A stretch of DNA of 48,438 bases from CAVDHB01 sp963608705 (GCA_963608705.1 CAVDHB010000039.1:1-48438); one strand, 5' to 3'; shown: positions 16,406 to 27,337, counted from the stretch's first letter. The notes: generated by a model not told the origin, from the letters alone. Made by a program: numbers and translations.

Positions 16406-17467
16406 ATGGATTTTAAAATAGCCGTTCTTCCGGGCGATGGTATCGGACCGGAAATCTCAAAAGAAGGCGTGGCTGTGATGAGTGCCGTATGTGCCAAGTT
16501 CGGTCATAAAGTGGAGTATAAATACGCTCTTTGCGGAGCGGATGCCATTGACAAAGTGGGCGATCCGTTCCCGGAGGAGACTTTCAATATCTGTAAAGAG
16601 GCGGACGCAGTGTTGTTCTCTGCGGTGGGTGACCCTAAGTTTGATAACAACCCGGCGGCGAAAGTGCGTCCTGAGCAAGGCTTGTTGGCCATGCGCAAGA
16701 AGTTGGGTTTGTTCGCCAATATCCGTCCTGTGCAGACTTTCGACTGTCTGCTTCACATGTCGCCTTTGAAAGATGAGTTGGTGAAAGGTGCGGACTTCGT
16801 GTGCATCCGTGAATTGACCGGCGGTATGTACTTCGGAGAGAAGAAAGAAGGTGAGGACGAGGCGTATGACACGGACAAATATACGCGTCCTGAAATCGTC
16901 CGTATCTTGAAAGTAGGTTTTGAATATGCGCAGAAACGTCGTCGTCATCTGACGGTGGTTGACAAGGCGAATGTGCTTGCCTCCAGTCGTTTGTGGCGTC
17001 GTATCGCCAAGGAGATGGAGCCGCTTTATCCTGACGTGAAGGTAGACTATATGTATGTGGACAATGCGGCCATGCGTATGATTCAAGATCCTCGTTTCTT
17101 CGATGTGATGGTCACGGAAAACACGTTCGGAGACATCTTGACGGACGAAGGCTCTTGCATCAGCGGTTCTATGGGCTTGCTTCCTTCTGCTTCCACGGGT
17201 GAGAGTACTCCGGTATTTGAACCAATCCACGGTTCTTGGCCTCAGGCAAAGGGTCTGAACATCGCCAATCCATTGGCGCAGATTCTGTCCGTGGCGATGC
17301 TGTTCGAGCATTTCAACTTGAAAGAAGAAGGTGCGTTGATTCGCAAGGCCGTGGACGCTTCCTTGGATGCCAATGTGCGTACCCCGGAAATCCAAGTGCC
17401 GGGCGGTGCTAAGTACGGCACGAAGGAAGTAGGCGAGTGGGTGGTTAATTACATTCAGAACGCATGA
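16406..17467 (+). CDS. leuB: 3-isopropylmalate dehydrogenase
   Basis: 353 residues. The N-terminal LPGDGIGPEI, the substrate-binding arginines in ANIRPVQTF and RELTGGMYFG, the DKANVL segment and the NAD-binding region ENTFGDILTDEGS are all present. It oxidises and decarboxylates 3-isopropylmalate to 2-oxoisocaproate. It is the last gene of the operon, 35 bp after the second synthase, and is followed by a strong intrinsic terminator at 17502-17542. Confidence 0.96.
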   Translation: MDFKIAVLPGDGIGPEISKEGVAVMSAVCAKFGHKVEYKYALCGADAIDKVGDPFPEETFNICKEADAVLFSAVGDPKFDNNPAAKVRPEQGLLAMRKKLGLFANIRPVQTFDCLLHMSPLKDELVKGADFVCIRELTGGMYFGEKKEGEDEAYDTDKYTRPEIVRILKVGFEYAQKRRRHLTVVDKANVLASSRLWRRIAKEMEPLYPDVKVDYMYVDNAAMRMIQDPRFFDVMVTENTFGDILTDEGSCISGSMGLLPSASTGESTPVFEPIHGSWPQAKGLNIANPLAQILSVAMLFEHFNLKEEGALIRKAVDASLDANVRTPEIQVPGGAKYGTKEVGEWVVNYIQNA

Positions 17468-17501
17468 TAATTCCTTAGTTTATAGTTATAATACATGATG
17501 G

Positions 17502-17542
17502 AAGCCTCCTGTAGACGAAGAGTCTGCGGGAGGCTTTTTTAT
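17502..17542 (+). terminator. Intrinsic terminator of the leu operon
   Basis: The 15 bp stem AAGCCTCCTGTAGAC (17502-17516) pairs with 17522-17536 with two G-U pairs and a 5 nt loop. A T-run follows directly. It lies 34 bp after the leuB stop. Confidence 0.9.
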
Positions 17543-17558
17543 AAAATGCTTGTTTTTG

Positions 17559-17590
17559 TTTGGATGTTTACAGTATAAAGTGTATATTTG
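17559..17590 (+). promoter_or_regulatory. susC promoter
   Basis: TTTG at 17559-17562 and TATATTTG at 17583-17590 are 20 bp apart, a full match to the Bacteroidota -33/-7 promoter. The susC ATG is 95 bp downstream, leaving an AT-rich leader without an obvious hairpin. Confidence 0.85.
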
Positions 17591-17684
17591 CTCCCGAAAG
17601 GTGATGTGAAGCGACATCTCACCTTAAAGAAACTACCATACTAAAGATTAATAGAAACTTACAATTACTTATCATTCAATCACA

Positions 17685-20600
17685 ATGAGGTCTAAACATT
17701 CAAAAACAAATTCAAAAGCCCTGGTGGCTTTGGCTGCGTGTGGCCTGTTGGCTGTCACGCCGTCTTCCTCTACGTTTGCGGCATCGTTGGTCTCACCTCT
17801 GAACTTGGAAGTTCAGCAGCAAAAGGTGGTGAACGGCGTGGTGAAAGACGAAAAAGGGGAACCTGTTATCGGTGCCAGCGTGACCGTGAAGGGTTCCAAG
17901 AGTGGTGTCATTACGGATATGGATGGAAAATTCCATCTTCCCGTGCCGGAAGGGTCATCTATCACGGTGTCTTATGTCGGGTATGAACCTTCTGAAATTT
18001 CTACCCCCCCTATGATAAAACGCTGGAAATCAGTTTAAAACCTAAAGACCAGACGCTGAATGAGGTCGTGGTGGTAGGTTATGGTACCATGAAGCGGAAG
18101 AACTTCACGGGTTCTGTGTCTACCATAGACATGGCGAAGTCTCCTATCTCCCTTCAGCCCACGACCAGTTCCATGGACTATTTGCGTGGTACGGTAACGG
18201 GTATCAACGTGTCCCAGCAGCAAGGTGCCGGTCAGAATCCATCCTTGTTGGTGCGTGGACAGAAGTCCGTGAATGGAGGTGGCAGTCCGTTGTTAGTGGT
18301 GGACGGTGTCATCTTCATGGGTACAATGCGTGACATTGACCCCGCCACAGTGGAGACGATGAGTGTCTTGAAGGATGCTACTTCGTTGGCCGCCTACGGT
18401 TCTCAGGCTGCCAACGGTGTGATTATGATTACCACTAAGAAAGGTAAGTTGGGCAAGCCGGTGGTAACGTTGAACGCCTCCTGGGCATTCTCTAATCCTA
18501 CTTGTAAGCCCGACTTGTTGAGTCCAGAAGATTATGTGAAGAGAGGAAATCTGCTGAGCGGACTGAAAGAAGATGCGGATCCGAGTGGCTGGATGAAACA
18601 ATATGATTACGCAAATTACAAGGCGGGACGTACAACTGACTGGTTTGATTATGTAACCCGAACAGGGTTCTTGCAGAACTATTCCGCTTCTGTTTCGGGC
18701 GCTTCTGAGAAAATAAATTATTATTTAAACGGTACCTTTGCTCAGCAAAAAGGAGTAGTGATAGGGGATGACTATCGTCGTAACAGCTTCATGGCGCGTT
18801 TGCAGTCGGATATTACGGACTGGTTGCAAATCGGCGGTGCCGCTACTTATTCTTATAACAATTATTCAGGCCCTACTCAGTATAATTTGGGTACTGCTTT
18901 ATTGCTTTCTCCTTATGGACAACCAACCCGTGCCAATGGAATGCCGGAGAAATATCCTACGAATGAGGGTATGTCTCAGGAAAATCCGTTATGGAGTGTG
19001 TTAAGCAATACGATTGATGACCATGACACCTATGCCACCACGATGTTGAGTGGGCATGTGCTGGTAAAATGCCCTTGGATAAAGGGGCTTTCCTATCGTA
19101 TGAATGTCCGCTATTCTGTGGAGAATGTAGAACGTGATTATTTCACTCATGAAGGTTATTATGTGAAAGAAGGCGAAGGTGAAGACCGTTATTCGGATGA
19201 AACCATCGCAGGTTATTTGGCACAAGCGAATGGCTATACTGCCCGCACAAAAAATACCTATTGGGTATGGGATAATATCTTCAACTATACCCAGCAGTTT
19301 GGTAAACATTATATAGATGTGACTTATGTGTACACTCGTGACTCTAAGCGTTATGATTATCGCAAGTCCACGGGTTCTGATTTCGCATCTTTGGGAAACA
19401 CCACTTTGGGTTATTGGGGGTTGAGCTATGCTGCCACACAGAAAATCAGTAATCTTGACTACACGTTGCATAATGATGTGGGTTATTTAGGGCGTATCAA
19501 CTATAACTACAACGACACTTATCATTTGAATGTGTCTGTACGTCGTGATGGTTCCTCTGTGTTCGGTGCTAACAACAAATGGGGTACATTCCCGGCAGTC
19601 GGAGTGGCTTGGACTATTTCCAACGAATCTTTTATGGAGAAGTTGAAAGCCATAAGCTATTTGAAGCTGAAAGCCTCTTGGGGACGGAACGGTAATCAGT
19701 CTCTGTCACCTTATTCTACGCTTTCCACTATTGTATTGGGACAGAACGGTGGGCATGTGTATCCTTTTGGAAACAGCTCCACACCCAGTTGGGGACAACG
19801 TTTGAACACGGTGGGTAACCCGAATCTGGGATGGGAACAGACTGAGTCATGGAACGCTGGTTTTGAACTTGGTTTGTTGGAAGACCGCATTCATTTGGAC
19901 TTCGATGCCTACAAGTCGAAAACTACCAACCAGATTTTCAATCGTACGATTCCTGTGATGATTAATGGTATTACCTCTATCAAGGCTACGATGGGACAAG
20001 TGGACAACTGGGGTATTGAGTGGACATTGACTACTCAGAACATCAAGACAAAAGACTTCACTTGGACTTCGATGCTCAACTTTACCATTAACCGTAACAA
20101 GCTTGTTTCTTTGTATGGAGATGGCAAGGATGATATCAACAACTCTTTGTTCTTGAATAAATCTTTGGGAGCCATCTATGGTTACAAAGCCATAGGCATC
20201 GTGCAGGAGGATGACAAGGAATATATAAAGATGGCAAGTGCGGAGCCTGGTGATGTGAAATTCGCGGATATCGACGGTAATGGTAAGATTGACGATAATG
20301 ACCGCACCATCTTGGGCTATCGTAAGGAGAACTTCCGTATGAACTTCGCCAATACCTTTACCTACAAGAACTTTGAGCTTTATTTCATGTTCAATGGAGT
20401 CTTTGGAGGAAACGGCTTTGGCCAGGAGGTGAACTGGAATGCGTTTGCGTCTGTGACAGGAGCCACGGGTGCCAGAGACAATAACTACAATCACGGTTGG
20501 TGGACAGCGGAGAACAAGAGCAACAAGTATCCTCGTGTGAACTATACCGATGGTCGTTATGTCCCGTTGCAGTCATATACCTTTGTGCGTTTGTCTGATT

Positions 20601-20803
20601 TGAGCCTTTCTTACACTTTCCGTCAGCCATGGTTGAAGACGGTCGGCATTCAGAATCTGAAAGCGTATGTGTCGTGCAAGAACCTCTTCACTCTTACTGG
20701 GTGGGAAGGTGGAGATCCTGAGATACAGCAACGTTTAAATACGTACAGCTATGGTTATCCTTTGTCACGTACTGTTTCATTAGGCGTGAATCTTACATTC
20801 TAA
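17685..20803 (+). pseudogene. SusC/RagA TonB-dependent transporter with a one-base frameshift
   Basis: The frame from 17685 gives a signal-like N-terminus and a carboxypeptidase-D regulatory-like domain (VNGVVKDEKGEPVIGASVTV), then stops at 18036-18038. The rest, with the TonB box and plug (LNEVVVVGYGTMKRKNFTGS) and barrel, continues in another frame to 20803. The break is in a run of seven C at 18004-18010; eight C would restore STPPYDKTLEI and give about 1039 residues, normal for SusC. The whole barrel is otherwise intact and followed by susD, so decay is very recent, the tract switches phase, or the base count is an error. SusC imports oligomers, usually glycans, through the outer membrane with SusD. 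The substrate is unknown, since no glycoside hydrolase is near. Confidence 0.88.
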
Positions 20804-20826
20804 TCTTCTTATAAACAGTTGAAATA

Positions 20827-22596
20827 ATGAAAGCGAACTTTATATTTGCAGGACTATTGGTCACTTCGTTCGTCTTGACAGCTTGTAATGACGGCGATTT
20901 CTTGACTGAAAATCCGAAAACAATTTATACTCCTGAGAATGCCTATAACACCGCAGACCAGGTAAATGCCTGTGTCACGAATATGCACGAACATATTCAG
21001 TATTGGTATCAGGACAAAAACTTCTTGATGGGGCGTGGATCTGATTTCTACGATTCTCCGTATTGGCGTTGTACGGGTAACGGAACGAGCAATTTCAGTA
21101 CGTGGGCTCCGACCACTGCGCCTTCCAATGAGTATTATGACGCTTTCTTCCAGTTGGCAAACTATGCGAATCAAACTTTGGAAGGTTATAATAAGGAAGG
21201 ATTGGCTTGGGATGAGGCTACCAAGAAGCAAGTCTTCGGAGAATTGTCTTTCTTCCGTGGCTATTCTTACTTGAGTTTAGGTGAGATGTGGGGTGGTGTG
21301 CCATTGGTAGATAAGTTCTATCAGGACTTGAAACTTGACTTCAAGCGTTCCACTCGTGAGGAAACCTATCAGTTTGCCATCAAGGACTTGGAGAACGCCG
21401 TGAATAATCTGCCGTTGCATCCGGCGGCTGGTCATATTACCAAGGGAGCCGCCCTTCATTTCTTGGCTGAAGCGTATGTGGCGTTGGCTACCATCAAAAA
21501 CAATGACAAGGCTGACTTGCAGAAAGCGATTGGTTACTGTGATCAAGTGATGGGCGACTATCCGTTGATGACACAGCGTTTTGGAACTCGTGCCGTGGCA
21601 GGTAAGGGGGATGAGAAGAATGGTGTGCAAGCCTATTATCCTAACGGCAATGTGTTCTTTGACCTTTTTCAGGAAGGAAACTATGATTACGAGGAAGGCA
21701 ATACGGAGGGGCTTTGGGTCTTCCAGAATGATTACAAGGTGTATCATCAGTTCGGAGGAAGACGCTTAAGCTCTCCTCGTAACATGTCGCCTGTGTTGCG
21801 TGACTTGCAGTGGAAAGACCAAAACAAGAATGATAAGGAGGGAAAGCCTTTCGGTGACAATGTGGACGAGAGTGTCTATCCGGGAGGAAATGTGTCTGCT
21901 TATGTAGGTGGACGTGGCGTACAAGACCAATCTCCTACATCTTATATCATCACGGATATTTGGAAGAATGATCCAGGTGATATTCGTAATGCTCCTTGTA
22001 ATATCCGTCGTACATTCAAATGTATCAATAAAAACAGCAGCAGCTATGGACAAGAGGTAAGCGTGGATGAGTTGAAGACGGATGATCCAAGTTTCTCCAA
22101 ATATGCGCCAGTATGGACAAAGTTCGCTCCGATAGACGACTGGGGATACGATGACTTGGTTGATGGTGGAAACCGTTCATACGCTTATTACGATTTATAC
22201 GCTTTGCGTTCGGCTGAGACCGTATTGTTGCGTGCGGAGGCCAAGCTCCGTTTGGGTGACAAAAACGGTGCAGCGGCGGATATTAATATCATCCGTAATC
22301 GTGCGCATTGTCAGGTATTGGCTACAGCCAACGACATGACTTTCCAGTATATTCTGGACGAGCGTGCCCGTGAGTTATATGGCGAGGAACGCCGTTGGAA
22401 CACGTTGTTGAGAATGGGGGCCGATGGTATCAAGAGTGTGAATGAACATGCCATGTACACTGTGCAGCAACCTTTCTGGAAGGGCGCTTTCAATACCGTG
22501 CATGAGAAAATTACGAAATGGACGTTGTTCCCTATTCCTCAGGCTGTGATTGACGCTAATACCGATGCCAAGATTGAGCAAAATCCGGGATGGTGA
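20827..22596 (+). CDS. RagB/SusD family outer-membrane lipoprotein
   Basis: 589 residues. The lipoprotein signal MKANFIFAGLLVTSFVLTAC has lipidated Cys20 and is followed by NDGDFLTENPKT, the usual SusD start. A TPR-like helical region follows (FGELSFFRGYSYLSLGEMWG), and the C-terminal segment DERARELYGEERRWNTLLRMG is the family hallmark. SusD caps the SusC channel at the cell surface and binds the substrate. It lies 23 bp after susC and is followed by a hairpin terminator at 22634-22670. No regulator (ECF sigma/anti-sigma, HTCS) or carbohydrate enzyme flanks the pair, so the nutrient cannot be predicted. Confidence 0.93.
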   Translation: MKANFIFAGLLVTSFVLTACNDGDFLTENPKTIYTPENAYNTADQVNACVTNMHEHIQYWYQDKNFLMGRGSDFYDSPYWRCTGNGTSNFSTWAPTTAPSNEYYDAFFQLANYANQTLEGYNKEGLAWDEATKKQVFGELSFFRGYSYLSLGEMWGGVPLVDKFYQDLKLDFKRSTREETYQFAIKDLENAVNNLPLHPAAGHITKGAALHFLAEAYVALATIKNNDKADLQKAIGYCDQVMGDYPLMTQRFGTRAVAGKGDEKNGVQAYYPNGNVFFDLFQEGNYDYEEGNTEGLWVFQNDYKVYHQFGGRRLSSPRNMSPVLRDLQWKDQNKNDKEGKPFGDNVDESVYPGGNVSAYVGGRGVQDQSPTSYIITDIWKNDPGDIRNAPCNIRRTFKCINKNSSSYGQEVSVDELKTDDPSFSKYAPVWTKFAPIDDWGYDDLVDGGNRSYAYYDLYALRSAETVLLRAEAKLRLGDKNGAAADINIIRNRAHCQVLATANDMTFQYILDERARELYGEERRWNTLLRMGADGIKSVNEHAMYTVQQPFWKGAFNTVHEKITKWTLFPIPQAVIDANTDAKIEQNPGW

Positions 22597-22633
22597 TAGA
22601 GAAATGATGTAAGTAAATCATATTTTAGGTGAG

Positions 22634-22670
22634 ATGGCTCTTTGCGTGTGCGGCGTGAAGAGCCATTTTT
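22634..22670 (+). terminator. Terminator after susD
   Basis: The stem ATGGCTCTT (22634-22642) pairs with AAGAGCCAT (22658-22666) and is followed by TTTT. It lies 37 bp after the susD stop. Confidence 0.75.
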
Positions 22671-22783
22671 ATGTTAACCGGTAAAGTAGGAAATAGAAAG
22701 CTGCATCGGAAAAATGGAACAATTCTTAGTTAGTCTTTGTTAAATAGTCGTGGCTCAATGAGTAAGAAGAAGTTTTTATTTCC

Positions 22784-22791
22784 TATTTTTG
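22784..22791 (+). promoter_or_regulatory. -7 promoter element for the RND efflux operon
   Basis: TATTTTTG matches TAnnTTTG, 75 bp upstream of the first efflux gene. No TTTG is seen at the -33 distance. Confidence 0.55.
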
Positions 22792-22865
22792 CATGAGATA
22801 TATAAGGAAAAAGAGGATTGTTCCTTTTTTCTCTTTCATGAAGATAACAAGTAAGAAAAATAATC

Positions 22866-24077
22866 ATGACTAAACATTTAAGGAAAAGTATGAGAAACTG
22901 TTTCGAACGAATGCTTATGGGAGTGGTAGGAGCCGCTATGCTGACTGCCTGCGGAAGTAAGCAGGGACAGATGAAGTTAGGGGATGACGAATACACCGTG
23001 ATGACGGTGCAGTCTGCCTCTACGAATCAATCTACCTCTTACCCGGCCACTATCAAGGGCTTTCAGGACGTGGAAGTGCGTCCGCAAGTGACTGGACAAA
23101 TTGTCAAACTGTGTGTGGACGAGGGTGCCACTGTACGTAAGGGACAGCCTTTGTTCCAGATTGATCCTACGCCCTACCGGGCGGCTGTGGCACAGGCACA
23201 AGCGCAAATTTCCGCTGCCAGTGCGGCGATTGGATCTGCGCGGTTGACGATGAACAGCAAGAATCAACTTTACAAGAAAGGCATTATCGGTGCGTATGAC
23301 TACCAAATGGCAGTGGAGAACTTGAAATCCGCACAGGCAAACTTGGCTCAGTGTCGCGCAGCTTTGATTACCGCCCGTCAGAATCTTTCTTTCTGCACCG
23401 TGAAGAGTCCGTCCAATGGTGTGGTAGGCACTTTCCCTTATCGTTTGGGAAGCTTGGTAAGTCCTTCCAGCCAAGAGCCTTTGACTACAGTGTCTGAGAT
23501 TGGAGATGTGTACGTGTACTTCTCCATGACGGAAAAGCAGCTTTTGGAGATGACGAAGACTGGTGGGGCACTGCAACAGCAACTGGCGCAGATGCCAGCC
23601 GTGAAGTTGCAACTGGCCGATGGCACGGAATATAATGAGACAGGACGCATTGATGCGGTGAGCGGAGTGATTGACCCGTCCACAGGTTCTGTAAGTATGC
23701 GCGCCATCTTCAAGAATGGACAAGGTGTGTTGCGTAGTGGTGGTTCCGCCAACATCGTGTTCCCTTACGTGATGTCTAATGTGATTATGATTCCGCAGTC
23801 TGCCACAGTGGAGATTCAGGACAAGAAGTTTGTCTATGTGCTTCAGCCGGACAAGAGCGTGAAATATACGGAAATCAAGATTTCTGACTTGGACGACGGA
23901 CAGCATTACATCGTGTTGGACGGAATCAAGCCGGGCGACCAAATCGTGGTGGAAGGCGTGCAGAACTTGAAAGACGGACAGAAAATCAAACCTATTACAG
24001 CTGCCCAGCGTACGGCGAAGTTTCAGAAGGCTATGAAAGACCAGCACGAGGGTAACTTGAAGACTGCTTTCCAATAA
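22866..24077 (+). CDS. RND efflux periplasmic adaptor (AcrA/MexA-like lipoprotein)
   Basis: 403 residues. The lipoprotein signal ends MLTAC with Cys29. The lipoyl/barrel-sandwich half-motifs (VEVRPQVTGQIVKLCVDEGATVRKGQ) flank a helical hairpin rich in Ala and Gln (about 100-160), followed by beta-barrel and membrane-proximal domains. Such adaptors link the inner-membrane pump to the outer-membrane channel. It is the first gene of a three-gene operon, 38 bp before the pump gene. Confidence 0.93.
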   Translation: MTKHLRKSMRNCFERMLMGVVGAAMLTACGSKQGQMKLGDDEYTVMTVQSASTNQSTSYPATIKGFQDVEVRPQVTGQIVKLCVDEGATVRKGQPLFQIDPTPYRAAVAQAQAQISAASAAIGSARLTMNSKNQLYKKGIIGAYDYQMAVENLKSAQANLAQCRAALITARQNLSFCTVKSPSNGVVGTFPYRLGSLVSPSSQEPLTTVSEIGDVYVYFSMTEKQLLEMTKTGGALQQQLAQMPAVKLQLADGTEYNETGRIDAVSGVIDPSTGSVSMRAIFKNGQGVLRSGGSANIVFPYVMSNVIMIPQSATVEIQDKKFVYVLQPDKSVKYTEIKISDLDDGQHYIVLDGIKPGDQIVVEGVQNLKDGQKIKPITAAQRTAKFQKAMKDQHEGNLKTAFQ

Positions 24078-24115
24078 TTCAGAAAGACCGTTTATTTAAT
24101 ATAGAATAAGCAACA

Positions 24116-27100
24116 ATGAAATTAGACAGATTTATCGAGCGTCCGGTGCTGTCAACGGTGATTTCCATCTTGATAGTCATCTTGGGCGTGTTGGGATTGC
24201 TTTCAATCCCTGTCTTGCAATACCCGGACATCGCTCCTCCGCAGGTCAGTGTGAGTGCGACGTATACGGGTGCCAACTCCACGACGGTGCTGAACTCTGT
24301 GGTGGCGCCGTTGGAGAACCAAATCAATGGTGTGGAGAACATGATGTACATGACTTCTTCCGCCACCAACACTGGTAGTGCGCAGATTACCGTTTATTTC
24401 AAACAGGGGACAAACGCGGATATGGCGGCTGTCAATGTGCAGAACCGAGTATCTATGGCTCAGGGACTGTTGCCGCAGGAGGTTACGCAAATCGGTGTGA
24501 CTACCCAGAAGAGACAGAACGCCATGTTGGTAGTGTTCTCCTTGTATGACAAGGCCAATAAATACAGCATGGAGTTCGTGGAGAACTATGCGAAGATTAA
24601 CTTGATTCCGGAAATCCAGCGTATCTCCGGTGTGGGTGACGCTAAGGTGCTGGGACAGGATTACTCCATGCGTATCTGGCTGAAGCCGGATGTGATGGCT
24701 CAATACAACTTGGTGCCTTCCGATATTTCCGCTGTGTTGGCTGAGCAGAACATTGAGGCTGCTCCCGGACAGTTTGGCGAGGATACGCAGAACCAGAGTT
24801 ATCAGTACACCATCCGCTATAAGGGTCGTTTGCAGAAGCCGGAGGAATTCGAACAGATGGTTGTCAAAGCCTTGCCCGACGGTGAAGTGCTTCGGCTGAA
24901 AGATGTGGCTCGTGTGGAACTGGGACGTATGGATTACTCCGTTACGAACCAGGTGGACGGACACAAGGCTGTGACCTGTATCGTTTACCAGATGGCGGGT
25001 ACGAACGCTACTCAGACGGTGAAGGACATTCAGAACCAGCTGGATAAGGCTTCGGAACAGCTTCCGAACGGCTTGGAGATAAACACCGTAATGAATGTGA
25101 ACGACTTCTTGTTCGCTTCTATTCATGAGGTGATCAAGACCTTGTTGGAGGCGTTCGTCCTCGTGTTTATCGTGGTGTATGTGTTCTTGCAGGATTTGCG
25201 TTCCACATTGATTCCTGCTATCGCCATCCCGGTTGCGTTGATTGGTACATTCTTCGTGCTGAACCTGATTGGTTTCAGTATGAACTTGCTGACGTTGTGC
25301 GCTCTTGTGCTGGCCATTGCCATTGTGGTGGATGATGCCATTGTGGTGGTCGAAGGTGTCCATGCGAAGTTGGATCAAGGTTATAAGTCCTCTCACGAGG
25401 CTTCCATCGATGCCATGGGCGAGCTGAGCGGAGCTATCGTTTCCATCACCTTGGTCATGATGGCTGTGTTCGTGCCGGTGAGCTTCATGTCGGGAACCTC
25501 TGGTACATTCTACCGCCAGTTCGGTGTGACCATGGCCGTGTCTATCGGTTTGTCCGCTTTGAACGCTTTGACCTTGAGTCCGGCTCTTTGCGCCCTTTTG
25601 CTGAAGCCGCATGACCCGACAAAACAGAAGAAGACGACTTTTATCAGCCGTTTCCATACCGCTTTCAACGCTGGTTACAGCAACTTGCTGAAAGGGTATA
25701 AGAAGCGTGTGGTGTGGTTGATTCATAAGAAATGGATTTCCTTTGGCTTGGTCGGACTGGCTATTGCCATTACAGCGCTGTTGATGAGTACCACGCCTAC
25801 GGCCATGGTGCCTAATGAAGACCAGGGTACTATCATGTGTGCCGTGACACTTCCTCCTGGAACCTCAAAGGCTCGCACAGACAAAGTGTTGCAGCAAGTG
25901 GACAGCCTGATTGCTTCTGACCCGGCTATCCAGTCTCGTACATTGATTTCAGGATTTAGCTTCTTAGGCGGACAGGGACCTTCCTACGCCTGCGGATTTA
26001 TCCGTATGAAACCTTGGGAGGAACGTTCTGTCCTGCAGAGTGCGGACATTACGTATATGACCTTGTTCATGCGTGCGCAGAAATTGTTTAAGGATGCGCA
26101 GGTGTTGTTCTTCACACCTCCGATGGTGCCGGGATATTCCGCTACCTCTAATATCGAGGTGAACATGCAGGACAAGACTGGTGGCGACTTGGATAAGTTC
26201 TACAAGATCGTGCAGAACTACATGGCAGAGTTGCAGAAACGTCCGGAGATTCAGTCTGCCCAGACTTCCTTCAACCCGAAGTTCCCGCAGTACATGATTG
26301 ATATTGACGCAGCGGCTTGTAAGCGTGCGGGTATCAGTCCGAAAGACATCCTTTCTACCATGCAGGGATATTATGGTGGTCTTTACGCTTCCAACTTTAA
26401 CCGTTTCGGTCGTATGTACCGCGTGATGGTGCAGAGTGAGCCGTTGAGCCGTGAGAATCTGAAGACGTTGAACCAGGTGAAGGTGCGTGGTCAGAATGGA
26501 GAAATGGCACCGATTACTCAGTTCATGAGTATCAAGAAGGTGTACGGTCCCGACTTGATTAACCGTTTCAACATGTTTACGTCTATCACCTTGCAGGTAG
26601 CTCCTAACAGTGGCTATACTTCAGGACAGGCGTTGCAGGCTATCAGCGAGGTGGCCAAGACCCTTCCGCAGGGATACAGCTATGAGTTGGGCGGTATGGC
26701 CCGTGAGGAGGCTGAGACCAGCGGCAGTACGACAGGCTTGATTTTCTTGCTTTGCTTCGTGTTCGTGTATTTGTTGCTGAGTGCGCAGTACGAGAGTTAC
26801 CTGTTGCCTTTGGCTGTGTTGCTTTCCATACCGTTCGGTTTGATGGGTAGTTTCCTCTTCGTCAACGGTTATGCGGCATTGGGTAATATACAAGCCTTGA
26901 AGTTGATATTGGGACAGATGTCCAACAACATCTATATGCAGATTGCCTTGATTATGTTGATGGGACTGTTGGCAAAGAACGCCATCCTTATTGTGGAGTT
27001 TGCGCTCGACCGTCGTCGTCAGGGCATGAGCATCGCATGGGCTGCCGTGTTGGGTGCGTCCGCCCGTCTGCGTCCGTTGTTGATGACCTCTCTGGCCTTG

Positions 27101-27337
27101 ATTATCGGTTTGCTGCCGTTGATGTTCGCCTTCGGTGTCGGAGGTAATGGAAACCGTACCTTGGGTACAGCCGCCATCGGCGGTATGTTGATTGGTACCA
27201 TCTTCCAGGTGTTTGTGGTGCCAGTCCTGTTCATCGTGTTCGAGTACTTGCAAGAGAAGGTGAAGCCGTTGAAGTGGGACGACACGAAGTCCGATGAGGT
27301 GGCTCCTGAATTGGAACAGTATGTAAACAAAAGATGA
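24116..27337 (+). CDS. RND multidrug efflux pump (AcrB/HAE1 family)
   Basis: 1073 residues, typical of HAE1 pumps. The N-terminus MKLDRFIERPVLSTVISI, the TM4 proton-relay aspartates in AIVVDDAIVVVEGV, and the TM10 lysine in GLLAKNAILIVEFA are present, with two large periplasmic loops between TM1/2 and TM7/8. It drives proton-coupled export of hydrophobic drugs, bile salts or similar compounds. Its stop overlaps the start of the outer-membrane factor gene (ATGA at 27334-27337). Confidence 0.96.
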   Translation: MKLDRFIERPVLSTVISILIVILGVLGLLSIPVLQYPDIAPPQVSVSATYTGANSTTVLNSVVAPLENQINGVENMMYMTSSATNTGSAQITVYFKQGTNADMAAVNVQNRVSMAQGLLPQEVTQIGVTTQKRQNAMLVVFSLYDKANKYSMEFVENYAKINLIPEIQRISGVGDAKVLGQDYSMRIWLKPDVMAQYNLVPSDISAVLAEQNIEAAPGQFGEDTQNQSYQYTIRYKGRLQKPEEFEQMVVKALPDGEVLRLKDVARVELGRMDYSVTNQVDGHKAVTCIVYQMAGTNATQTVKDIQNQLDKASEQLPNGLEINTVMNVNDFLFASIHEVIKTLLEAFVLVFIVVYVFLQDLRSTLIPAIAIPVALIGTFFVLNLIGFSMNLLTLCALVLAIAIVVDDAIVVVEGVHAKLDQGYKSSHEASIDAMGELSGAIVSITLVMMAVFVPVSFMSGTSGTFYRQFGVTMAVSIGLSALNALTLSPALCALLLKPHDPTKQKKTTFISRFHTAFNAGYSNLLKGYKKRVVWLIHKKWISFGLVGLAIAITALLMSTTPTAMVPNEDQGTIMCAVTLPPGTSKARTDKVLQQVDSLIASDPAIQSRTLISGFSFLGGQGPSYACGFIRMKPWEERSVLQSADITYMTLFMRAQKLFKDAQVLFFTPPMVPGYSATSNIEVNMQDKTGGDLDKFYKIVQNYMAELQKRPEIQSAQTSFNPKFPQYMIDIDAAACKRAGISPKDILSTMQGYYGGLYASNFNRFGRMYRVMVQSEPLSRENLKTLNQVKVRGQNGEMAPITQFMSIKKVYGPDLINRFNMFTSITLQVAPNSGYTSGQALQAISEVAKTLPQGYSYELGGMAREEAETSGSTTGLIFLLCFVFVYLLLSAQYESYLLPLAVLLSIPFGLMGSFLFVNGYAALGNIQALKLILGQMSNNIYMQIALIMLMGLLAKNAILIVEFALDRRRQGMSIAWAAVLGASARLRPLLMTSLALIIGLLPLMFAFGVGGNGNRTLGTAAIGGMLIGTIFQVFVVPVLFIVFEYLQEKVKPLKWDDTKSDEVAPELEQYVNKR

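Noticed and set aside
24203..25726. Long minus-strand open frame of 507 codons opposite the RND pump gene
   Set aside because: His/Gln-rich shadow of a strongly coding gene with no recognisable domain.
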